DNA from: DATBDN01 sp036269895 | GTDB taxonomy: Bacteria; Actinomycetota; Thermoleophilia; Solirubrobacterales; Thermoleophilaceae | NCBI GenBank assembly: GCA_036269895.1 | Contig: DATBDN010000024.1 | Coordinates: 1-64,000 of the forward strand | Reading direction: 5' to 3' | Length of the DNA stretch: 64,000 nt | Part shown: positions 56,720 through 64,000 of the stretch, one piece after another | How the letters are laid out: every line of letters starts with the position of its first letter | Numbering within the stretch: position 1 is the stretch's first letter | Translations under genes and position numbers: made by a program | Notes under the pieces: generated by a model | Told to the model about the DNA's origin: nothing | Database searches by the model: none | The model's input: the letters and a program-made list of their open reading frames with translations, nothing else

Positions 56720-58963
56720 ATGCAGCTGATCATGCAGGAGCACGCCGGTCATGCCGCGACGTCGGTTCGCGCCGTTGAGGCGCCGCCGACGCTGACGGTG
56801 ATCGTGCCCACTCGCAACGAGCGCGACAACATCGCCGAGCTGCTTGGGCGGCTCGACGCGGTCGCGCTCGAAAAGGCCATTGACATCCTCTTCGTCGACG
56901 ACAGCGACGACGGCACCGAGGAAGTCATCGAGTCCTTGCGCGCGTCGGTCAACCGCGACGTCAACGTAATTCATCGTCCACCGGCGGACCGCACCGGTGG
57001 CCTCGGCGGCGCAGTCTGCGCCGGCCTCGAGGTCGCGCGCGGAACGTGGGTGTGCGTCATCGATGCCGACTTGCAGCATCCGCCCGAACTGGTCGAGGAG
57101 CTGCTTGACCGGGCAGAGAGCGGCGACTCCGACATCGTCGTCGCGAGCCGCTTCCGCGATGGTGGCGACCTCGGCGACTTCGGCGCCGTGCGCCGCGTGC
57201 TGTCGCGCGGTGCCGCCGCTGCGGCACGCGTCGTGTTCCCGCGTCGCCTCCGTGGCGTGAGCGACCCGATGAGCGGCTTCTTCATGGTTCGCCGCGCTGC
57301 GGTCGACCCGGAGGCGCTGCATCCGCGTGGCTTCAAGATCCTGCTCGAGATCCTTGCGCGGTCGCCGCGTGCTCTTCGCGCAAGCGAGGTCGGCTTCCGC
57401 TTCGGCGAGCGCCACGCCGGCGAAAGCAAGGCGTCGGTCGGTGAAGCACGCCGTTACCTCGCGCAGCTCGCCGCGATGCGCTTCGGACCGCGCGAGCGCC
57501 GCCTCGCCGGGTTCGTGACGGTCGGCGTGACCGGGCTCGTTGTCAACACGGCGCTGATGGCGCTGTTCACCGGCGGTCTCGGCATCCACTACCTCGCCTC
57601 CGCGGTGCTCGCCACCCAGGGGTCGAGCCTCTGGAACTTCATGCTCGCGGATCGCCTGGTCTTCCGCGAGGACGGCGCGCGTCACACGCGGATGAAGCGC
57701 TTCCTGATGTTCCTCGGAGTCAACAACGCGGCACTCGCCCTCCGTGGCCCGATGCTCGTCCTGCTGACCTCGTTCATCGGGATCAACTACCTCGTTGCGA
57801 ACGTGGTCTCGCTCGTCACGCTGACTCTGGTGCGGTTCACGGCCGCCGACGCCTGGATCTGGTCGCACCGCAAGCAGGCGACGCCGCACGTGTACGACAT
57901 CCACGGCATCGTCACGGTGGCGTCCGATGTGGCCCTGCCGGAGCTCGCACGCCTGCGCGTGGACGAGCTGCACGACGAGCCCACCATCCGCGTGCGCGTC
58001 GGTGGCAAGCGGCCTGACAATGCAATCGTTGAGGCAAAGGCCAACGGGCGTTCCCGGCTCGAATACAAGGAGAGCTTCGGCCGCCTCGGCTTCGGCGCCG
58101 ACATCGAGATCGGAGACGACCAGGTCGACGTCATTGCAACCCGCCTCGTGGGCCGCTCACCGCACGTGCTGTACACGAACGTGGTCGAGCCGATCCTGCG
58201 CTGGACGCTGGTCGACAAGGGCTACGCGCTTGTGCACGCAGCCTGCCTCGCTTCGGATGAGAAGGCGCTCCTGCTGACGGCGCGCACCGACACGGGCAAG
58301 ACGACGACCTGCCTGAAGGCACTCGATCACAACCCGTACTCGTTCCTCTCGGACGACCTGACGCTGATCACTCCAGACGGCCGGGTGCTCACGTACCCGA
58401 AGCCGCTGACGATCAGCCGGCACACGCTCAAGGCAGTGAAGAAGGCGCAGCTGTCTCGGCGCGAGCGTGCCGGGCTCATCGTGCAGAGCCGCCTCCACTC
58501 GCGTTCGGGCCGCCGCGCCGCGATGGGGATGGCGAAGACGCACCTGCCGGTGGCGACGTTGAACGCGATCGTCCAGTTCCTCATCCCGCCGCCGAAGTAC
58601 CAGGTCGATCGGCTGATCCCCGGTGTGCAGATCGCACCGGAGGCGTCGGTGTCCGCGATGGTGATCATCCAGCGCGGCCACGACGAAAAGCGCACGCTCG
58701 ACCCGGCCGAGGCGATGGACATCCTGCTGTCGAACTGCGAGGACGCCTACGGGTTCCCGCCCTACTCCGACATCGAGCACCTGCTCCACAGTCGGAACGG
58801 TAAGGACCTCCGCGAGCGTGAGCGGGTGATCATCGCCCAGGCGCTCGAGGGATCGCCGACGACGTTGATCGGCAGCAGCACGATGGAGTGGTTCCGCACC
58901 ATCCCGTCGATCCTGCCACCGCCGGCACCGACGGCTCCGGCCGCCGCACCGGCAACCACCTGA
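56720..58963 (+). CDS. Three-domain fusion: polyprenyl-phosphate glycosyltransferase, GtrA, HprK/PCK-like P-loop domain
   Basis: A 747-residue protein. Domain 1 (about 24-250) is a dolichol-phosphate-mannose-synthase-type GT2: LTVIVPTRNERDNIAELL, ILFVDDSDDGTEE, CVIDADLQHPPE with D115 and D117, and ASRFRDGGD. Domain 2 (about 262-385) is GtrA with four helices (GFVTVGVTGLVVNTALMALF, SLWNFMLADRLVFR). Domain 3 (about 390-745) is a soluble domain with Walker A TARTDTGKTTT (about 520-530) and SDDLTLITPDG, as in HprK and PEP-carboxykinase-type folds. GT2-GtrA fusions are known; the third domain is unusual. It likely makes and flips lipid-linked mannose or glucose and senses nucleotide or energy state (inference). 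Confidence 0.88.
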   Translation: MQLIMQEHAGHAATSVRAVEAPPTLTVIVPTRNERDNIAELLGRLDAVALEKAIDILFVDDSDDGTEEVIESLRASVNRDVNVIHRPPADRTGGLGGAVCAGLEVARGTWVCVIDADLQHPPELVEELLDRAESGDSDIVVASRFRDGGDLGDFGAVRRVLSRGAAAAARVVFPRRLRGVSDPMSGFFMVRRAAVDPEALHPRGFKILLEILARSPRALRASEVGFRFGERHAGESKASVGEARRYLAQLAAMRFGPRERRLAGFVTVGVTGLVVNTALMALFTGGLGIHYLASAVLATQGSSLWNFMLADRLVFREDGARHTRMKRFLMFLGVNNAALALRGPMLVLLTSFIGINYLVANVVSLVTLTLVRFTAADAWIWSHRKQATPHVYDIHGIVTVASDVALPELARLRVDELHDEPTIRVRVGGKRPDNAIVEAKANGRSRLEYKESFGRLGFGADIEIGDDQVDVIATRLVGRSPHVLYTNVVEPILRWTLVDKGYALVHAACLASDEKALLLTARTDTGKTTTCLKALDHNPYSFLSDDLTLITPDGRVLTYPKPLTISRHTLKAVKKAQLSRRERAGLIVQSRLHSRSGRRAAMGMAKTHLPVATLNAIVQFLIPPPKYQVDRLIPGVQIAPEASVSAMVIIQRGHDEKRTLDPAEAMDILLSNCEDAYGFPPYSDIEHLLHSRNGKDLRERERVIIAQALEGSPTTLIGSSTMEWFRTIPSILPPPAPTAPAAAPATT

Positions 58964-58987
58964 CCCCGGACAACCCTAGGAGAAACA

Positions 58988-60568
58988 ATGGGCGTCGGCC
59001 CCCCTGCCCAGAATCACTCCGAGACCGGCGCCCTTGCGGCGCCGGTCTCAACCGAAACCCAAGTCGCGACCAAGCCGCGGATCCCAACCGCGGTTTGGAT
59101 CGGCGGGATCGTCCTGCTCGGCGCTTTCCTGCGGCTCTGGAACATCGACGCGGTCGGCTTCAACGGCGACGAGACGGTGTACGCCGGCCAAGCCGCCTCG
59201 ATCGCGAACGTGCACGACATCGCGATGTTCTTCCCGACCTTCCGGGCGCACCCGCTGCTGTTCCAGTCGATCCTGGCCACGGGCTACGACCTCGGTTTGA
59301 AGGGCGACTTCCAGCGGCCGCTCGCGGCGCTGTTCGGAGTCGGGACAGTCGTCCTGACCTACCTGCTCGGCCACCGTCTCTACGGCCGCCGCGCCGGGCT
59401 CATCGCGGCGCTGATCATGGCGGTGATGCCGTACGACGTGATCGTCAGCCGTCAGGTGCTGCTCGACGGCCCGATGACGTTCTTCGCGACGCTGTCGCTT
59501 TACCTCCTGGCGCGCTTCGCCACCACGCGGACGACACCGTGGCTGCTGGCAACCGGCGCGGCGCTCGGGCTGTCCGTCCTCTCGAAGGAGACGGCCATCC
59601 TCCTGTTCGGCTCGATCTGTGCGTTCGTCGCGCTCTCGCCAGAGCTGCACATTCGCGTCCGCCAGCTCGCCTTGCTGCTTGCGGCACTCGGTGTAATCGT
59701 CATCGCGTACCCGATCGCGATCGGGATTGGCGGCAGCGGGAACACCAGCGGCAACTACCTCACGTGGCAGCTCTTCCGCCGGGCCAACCACGAACTCACC
59801 TTCTATCCCTCGATCCTGCCGGGCGCGATGGGACCGCTCGTGCTCGTGACGGCGGGAGTAGCCGTCTTCGCGCTGCGTCGCAGCTGGCGGGAGAAGATGC
59901 TGCTGAGCTGGATCCTCGTGCCGGCGGTGTTCTTCGAGCTGTGGCCGGTTAAGGGCTACCAGTACCTGCTGCCGGCAGCACCGGCGGTTGCGGCGCTGGC
60001 CGGTCGTGCCATTGGCGCGCTCATGGAGTTCCGCACCACGCGGCTGGACGTGCGCCACCGGCGCATGATCGTCGCAGCCGGAGTGGCCGCCCTGGCCGCG
60101 AGCCTGCTGGTCCCGACGCTTGACAGGGTCTCCGTCGACTCGTCCGCCAAGGCCAGCTCGCTTGCGGGCACCGGCGGCGTGCCACGCGGGCGCGAGGCCG
60201 GCCTGTGGATCGACCGCCACGTACCGCAGGGCGCAACGATCATGACGATCGGCCCGTCGATGGCCAACATCATCGAGTTCTACGGGAAGCGACAGGCATA
60301 CGGGCTCGCTGTGAGCCCGAACCCGCTGAGCCGCAACCCCAGCTACCAGCCGATCCCGAACCCGGACCGGAGGCTGCGCAATGCGGATCTCCAGTACCTG
60401 GTCTGGGATGCGTACTCGGCGTCGCGTTCAGCCTTTTTCTCGAAGGGAATCATCCGCTACGCCGACCGTTACAACGGACACGTAGTCCATACCGAATACG
60501 TCAAGTCGAACGAAGGAGGACGCACGGTGAAGACCCCCGTCATCGTCGTCTACACGGTGCGGCCATGA
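58988..60568 (+). CDS. GT39/ArnT-like membrane glycosyltransferase
   Basis: A 526-residue integral membrane protein with about 11-12 helices of the PMT/ArnT (GT-C) superfamily. The catalytic first loop is DAVGFNGDETVYAGQAAS with the Asp-Glu pair; helices such as AGLIAALIMAVMPYDVIVS and PWLLATGAALGLSVLSKE follow, then a soluble C-terminal domain (about 400-526). It transfers a sugar from a polyprenyl-phosphate donor to a protein or glycan outside the cell, fitting the upstream lipid-sugar synthase. AGGAG lies about 8 bases before ATG 58988. The stop overlaps the next gene's start (ATGA). Confidence 0.9.
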   Translation: MGVGPPAQNHSETGALAAPVSTETQVATKPRIPTAVWIGGIVLLGAFLRLWNIDAVGFNGDETVYAGQAASIANVHDIAMFFPTFRAHPLLFQSILATGYDLGLKGDFQRPLAALFGVGTVVLTYLLGHRLYGRRAGLIAALIMAVMPYDVIVSRQVLLDGPMTFFATLSLYLLARFATTRTTPWLLATGAALGLSVLSKETAILLFGSICAFVALSPELHIRVRQLALLLAALGVIVIAYPIAIGIGGSGNTSGNYLTWQLFRRANHELTFYPSILPGAMGPLVLVTAGVAVFALRRSWREKMLLSWILVPAVFFELWPVKGYQYLLPAAPAVAALAGRAIGALMEFRTTRLDVRHRRMIVAAGVAALAASLLVPTLDRVSVDSSAKASSLAGTGGVPRGREAGLWIDRHVPQGATIMTIGPSMANIIEFYGKRQAYGLAVSPNPLSRNPSYQPIPNPDRRLRNADLQYLVWDAYSASRSAFFSKGIIRYADRYNGHVVHTEYVKSNEGGRTVKTPVIVVYTVRP

Positions 60569-61896
60569 CCAAGCGCATGCTCACAGCGATCGCGGGCGTG
60601 CTCGCGGTCGCCGCGTCGGGCGCGCCGGCTCAGGCTCAGGACCACGCGCCCAAGACGCCCATTGGCCACATCGTCACGTTGATGCAGGAGAACCACTCCT
60701 TCGACAACTACTTCGGAACCTACCCCGGCGCAGACGGGATCCCGAAGGGAACCTGCATGCCGGTCGACCCGACCAAGGGCGACAAGCCGTGCGTCAAGCC
60801 GTTCTGGATTGGCGGCCGGGCCGTTCAGGACCTCGGCCACACAAGCTCCGTGTTCGGCTACCAGTACAACCACGGCAAGATGAACGGGTTCCTTCGCTCG
60901 GGTTCGATCGAAGGGATCGGGGTTCAGCCGAACGTGATGGGCCACTACGACGGCAGGGATCTGCCGTACTACTGGAACATCGCAAAGCGCTACGTGCTCT
61001 TCGACCGCTTTTTCACGTCGGCGGCGGCGGGCAGCGTGCAGAACCACATGTTCTGGGTGTCCGGCCAGGCCGGCAGCCCGGTCGACGTGATCCCGCCGAA
61101 CGGCTTCGGGAACATTCCGACGATCTTCGACCGGCTTGAGAAGGCCGGCGTGTCGTGGAAGTTCTACGTCCAGAACTACCGGCCGCACATCACCTATCGC
61201 AGCCGGGGCAACGGCGACGCCGGCGCGCAGCCCGTCTGGGTCCCGTTGCTCGCCTACAACCGCTACCTCGACAACCCGAAGCTGCTGTCGCACATCGTCG
61301 ACATGAGCGAGTACTACAAGGACCTGCAGAACGGAACGCTGCCCGCCGTTTCGTATCTCGTCCCGGCAGGGAGCAGCGAGCATCCGCCCGGCAACATCAA
61401 GGCCGGCGAGCGCTTCATCCGGACACTGATCAGCCAGCTGATGCGGAGCTCGTCCTGGAAGAGCTCCGCGTTCACGTGGACCTACGACGACTGGGGCGGC
61501 TGGTATGACCACGTGAAGCCGCCGCAGATGGATCGCTACGGCTACGGGTTCCGCGCACCCGCGCTGCTAGTCAGCCCGTGGGCAAAGCGCGGCTTCATCG
61601 ACCACACGACGCTCGACTTCACGTCGATCCTCAAGTTCATCGAGAACAACTGGTCGCTGAAGCCCCTGGCGCAGCGCGACGCGCGGGCCAACAGCCTCGC
61701 GAATGCGTTCGACTTCAAGCAGGCTCCACGGCGGCCGGCGTTCATACCGGCGACGCTGCATCCGCCGTCCACGGCCACGCATCCGCACCGGTACATCTAC
61801 ATCGTCTACGGGCTGCCGCTGCTGCTGATGGCATTGACGATGGCGTACGCGCTCGGCATCAAGCCGAAGCTGCGCCGGAAGGTCGGTACACGATGA
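60565..61896 (+). CDS. Secreted phosphoesterase family protein (acid phosphatase/phospholipase C-like)
   Basis: A 443-residue protein with a signal peptide (ending SGAPAQAQ) and a C-terminal membrane anchor (YIVYGLPLLLMALTMAYALG). The phosphoesterase family block is HIVTLMQENHSFDNYFGTYP, where Glu-Asn-His and the following Ser/Asp region form the active site, with FFTSAAAGSVQNHMFW, FTWTYDDWGGWYDHVKPPQ and RAPALLVSPWAKRGFIDHTT. Relatives include phospholipase C and AcpA-like acid phosphatases. Being anchored by its tail, it probably acts on lipid or glycan phosphates at the surface. ATGA overlaps link it to both neighbours. Confidence 0.9.
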   Translation: MTKRMLTAIAGVLAVAASGAPAQAQDHAPKTPIGHIVTLMQENHSFDNYFGTYPGADGIPKGTCMPVDPTKGDKPCVKPFWIGGRAVQDLGHTSSVFGYQYNHGKMNGFLRSGSIEGIGVQPNVMGHYDGRDLPYYWNIAKRYVLFDRFFTSAAAGSVQNHMFWVSGQAGSPVDVIPPNGFGNIPTIFDRLEKAGVSWKFYVQNYRPHITYRSRGNGDAGAQPVWVPLLAYNRYLDNPKLLSHIVDMSEYYKDLQNGTLPAVSYLVPAGSSEHPPGNIKAGERFIRTLISQLMRSSSWKSSAFTWTYDDWGGWYDHVKPPQMDRYGYGFRAPALLVSPWAKRGFIDHTTLDFTSILKFIENNWSLKPLAQRDARANSLANAFDFKQAPRRPAFIPATLHPPSTATHPHRYIYIVYGLPLLLMALTMAYALGIKPKLRRKVGTR

Positions 61897-63968
61897 CGCG
61901 GCCAATTCGGTTCGTCCTCCTGCTGCTGGGCGTCGCGCTGCTCGTTCCGGCGGCGGCCAGCGCGCGTGATGTGGCAAATCGGCCGCACGTCGGGACCGCA
62001 AATCGCCCGCATGTGGCAAGCGGCCCAATCACGGTCACGACGGTGCCGCTCGTCAAGGGCGTCCGGGTGGTCGCCGACGGCCGCACCTACGTGACGAACG
62101 CACACGGTGCCGTGACGTTGCCGAGTGTGAACGTCATCCCGCGGCTGCGGGTGATGAAGACGCGACTCGCGACCGGCGTCGAGGCGCGCTTCAGCCGCTG
62201 GTATCGCGGTCGTATCGCGCTTGCTTACTGGTATCTGATCAAGCCGCGCTTCCACGGCCCGCGCGGACCGGTTACCGACCGGATCAGCGAGTTCCGCATG
62301 CACAGCAGCATCGGGCTGCGCCAGGTCCGCAAGAACCTCGCGCCGTTCTGGCTCCAGGGCACGCGGATCGTCCCGTTCACGCAGGGACTCGAGAAGAAGA
62401 ACATCGGCTACGCGGTGGACGCGGTGACGGTGGACGGCGCGAACGTCGTCAACCGGTCGCAGCAGAAGTTCGTCCCCGCGCAGAGCCGCGACCTCAACGT
62501 GCGGCTGCTGTTCAACGTGGCGCACTTCACCGCGCGCGATGCGATCTTCCACTTCCCGGTCGGGTCGGGCGTGCGCATGAGGTACCCGGACGGGTACACG
62601 GCCGTCCGGCAGTTCGACAACAAGACCGTTCTCACGGTGCCGGGGCTGCCCCGCGGCCAGTACCAGGTGCAGGTGACCGGGGCGGGCTGGTCGCCGCTGC
62701 GCCCGGTCGCGCTCTCGCGTACCCAGGACGTGCAGCTGACGGTCATCACCTACCTCGACATGGCGGTAATCGTGGCGTTGCTCGCGGCGCTCGCGATGGG
62801 GGTCGTGCTCTACCGGCGGCGGTTCCGCCGCCAAGCGCCGGCCGAGACGTCGGTTGCGCCAGCCGAGGTCGCGCATTGGATCCCGCGGCGCCGCGCGCTC
62901 GTCGCAGTGGCGATCGTGGCACTGCTGGGCATCGCAGCGGTGGTCCCGACGGCACGAGCCTCGAGTCCGGCGCCGGTCTTCGCCTACTACTACATCTGGT
63001 TCAACCCGAGCTCGTGGAACCGCGCGAAGACGGATTACCCGTTGCTCGGGCGCTACTCGAGTGACGAGGGCTCGACCATGCGTCAGCACATCCGGTGGGC
63101 GAAGCAGGCGGGCATCGACGGCTTTCTCGTCAGCTGGAAGGACACCCCGGTGCTCGACAACCGTCTCGAGAAGCTGGCGCAGATCGCGAACCAGATGCAT
63201 TTCCGGCTCGGCATCGTCTACGAGGGGCTCGACTTCAAGCGCAGGCCGCTTCCCACCGCGCGCGTGAACGCCGACCTCACCACGTTCCAGGACAAATACG
63301 CGTCGAACAAGGCGTTCAGCTCGTTCGGCAAGCCGGTGATCGTCTGGTCCGGCACCTGGCGCTTCTCGCGCGCTGAGATCGCATCGGTCACTCGCGGTCA
63401 CCGCGCCCACCTGAAGATCCTCGCCTCTGAGAAGAACGAGGTGAACTACGAGCGGGTTGCACCGTTGGTGGATGGCGACGCCTACTACTGGTCGTCTGTC
63501 AACCCGCAGACGTACCCGAACTTCGAGCAGAAGCTCGCGGCGATGGGTGCTGCGGTGCATCGGCACGGAGGGATGTGGATCCCGCCGGCTGCGCCTGGCT
63601 TCGATGCTCGGAAGATCGGCGGCACGCGCAGCGTGCCGCGGCGTGACGGCGCCACCTTGCGCACGGAGATGGCCGCCGCGACCGCGGCTCAGCCCGACAT
63701 GATCGGACTGATCAGCTGGAACGAGTTCAGCGAGAACTCACACGTGGAGCCGAGCCGCCGCTACGGCAGCCGCTACCTGGAGGTGCTCGCGGCGATCAAT
63801 GGCCGTCAGATCAAGCTGGCGACTGACATCGACTCGGCCGATCCGAGCAACGGCGGTGCGGGCTGGCAAGTGCCTTTGCTCGGCCTGCTCGCGGTCGGCG
63901 TCGGCGGCACGCTGCTGGGCCTGCGCAAGCGCGAACTGGCTAAACAGAAGCGCCGCGCGAGAGTCTGA
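61893..63968 (+). CDS. Membrane-anchored GH99-like glycoside hydrolase with N-terminal beta domain
   Basis: A 691-residue protein. A signal peptide (FVLLLLGVALLVPAAASA) leads to an extracellular beta-rich region (about 40-285), a membrane segment (about 290-310, TYLDMAVIVALLAALAMGVV), a second hydrophobic stretch (about 330-350, ALVAVAIVALLGIAAVV), then a GH99/GH71-like domain (about 360-650). Marks are FAYYYIWFNPSSWNR, WAKQAGIDGFLVSWKDT, RLGIVYEGLDFKRRP and LISWNEFSENSHVEPS, whose acidic residues are the likely catalytic ones. GH99 enzymes cut mannan or glucosyl-mannose. It ends with a third anchor (LLGLLAVGVGGTLLGL). It closes the four-gene run. Confidence 0.85.
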   Translation: MTRPIRFVLLLLGVALLVPAAASARDVANRPHVGTANRPHVASGPITVTTVPLVKGVRVVADGRTYVTNAHGAVTLPSVNVIPRLRVMKTRLATGVEARFSRWYRGRIALAYWYLIKPRFHGPRGPVTDRISEFRMHSSIGLRQVRKNLAPFWLQGTRIVPFTQGLEKKNIGYAVDAVTVDGANVVNRSQQKFVPAQSRDLNVRLLFNVAHFTARDAIFHFPVGSGVRMRYPDGYTAVRQFDNKTVLTVPGLPRGQYQVQVTGAGWSPLRPVALSRTQDVQLTVITYLDMAVIVALLAALAMGVVLYRRRFRRQAPAETSVAPAEVAHWIPRRRALVAVAIVALLGIAAVVPTARASSPAPVFAYYYIWFNPSSWNRAKTDYPLLGRYSSDEGSTMRQHIRWAKQAGIDGFLVSWKDTPVLDNRLEKLAQIANQMHFRLGIVYEGLDFKRRPLPTARVNADLTTFQDKYASNKAFSSFGKPVIVWSGTWRFSRAEIASVTRGHRAHLKILASEKNEVNYERVAPLVDGDAYYWSSVNPQTYPNFEQKLAAMGAAVHRHGGMWIPPAAPGFDARKIGGTRSVPRRDGATLRTEMAAATAAQPDMIGLISWNEFSENSHVEPSRRYGSRYLEVLAAINGRQIKLATDIDSADPSNGGAGWQVPLLGLLAVGVGGTLLGLRKRELAKQKRRARV

Positions 63969-64000
63969 AGCGGAAGCGCCGGCGCGGCTGTGTGACTTCG

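Overview
The window is one GC-rich, gene-dense bacterial chromosome segment with many GTG starts and start/stop overlaps (ATGA, GTGA). It reads as a deep-branching actinobacterium, most likely Thermoleophilia (Solirubrobacterales/Gaiellales-like). The lineage is inferred from protein style: a Kgd-type E2-E1 2-oxoglutarate dehydrogenase fusion, a SARP/BTAD regulator, a PilT retraction ATPase with c-di-GMP proteins, and DUF3089, DUF421 and DUF2568 families. No phage, IS element, CRISPR array or rRNA was seen. Four tRNAs are present (Lys-TTT, Glu-TTC, Val-TAC, Asp-GTC).

Layout. 1-1.3 kb: 3' end of purH and a coupled glyoxalase-fold gene. 1.7-6.8 kb: a secreted TIM-barrel glycosidase-like protein, then pilT, a membrane GAF/degenerate-GGDEF protein and a Ser/Thr kinase with a receiver-like tail, led by a sigma28/WhiG-type promoter. 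7-16 kb: PhzF, a GNAT-EamA fusion, a c-di-GMP-I riboswitch before an HD-GYP phosphodiesterase, then small metabolic and membrane genes. 16-22.6 kb: an S9 peptidase, a secreted S1 protease, PAP2, a dirigent-like protein, GNAT and SDR. 22.6-28.5 kb: the 1415-residue 2-oxoglutarate dehydrogenase fusion, divergent from an alkyl-DHAP-synthase-like flavoenzyme, then a FlgM-like small protein. 28.6-38 kb: MBL hydrolase, metF, a second glycosidase-like paralog, moaA, gltA, a cupin remnant, PfkB kinase and an Lrp regulator. 38-49 kb: transporters, DEAD-box helicase, cyclophilin, aldehyde dehydrogenase, methyltransferase, LysR, and an APH-HAD pair. 49-51 kb: a modular secreted metallophosphoesterase.

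51-64 kb is the most distinctive part. A PAS-SARP regulator, a degenerate sugar nucleotidyltransferase, a phosphoglucose/phosphomannose isomerase, an ECF sigma factor with a candidate RNA switch over its ribosome binding site, and a LuxR-type regulator precede a tightly packed set: a three-domain GT2-GtrA-HprK/PCK-like fusion, a GT39-like membrane glycosyltransferase, a secreted phosphoesterase and a GH99-like protein. I read this as a regulated lipid-linked mannose and surface or protein glycosylation locus, with a P-loop domain built into the lipid-sugar synthase. That function is inference.

A second theme is c-di-GMP and type IV pili. Two promoters share the form T(A/C)AA-N16-ACCGAT, one before pilT and one before the HD-GYP gene, and a FlgM-like protein lies about 19 kb further on. 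This fits control by a FliA/WhiG-type sigma factor, which is not itself in the window.
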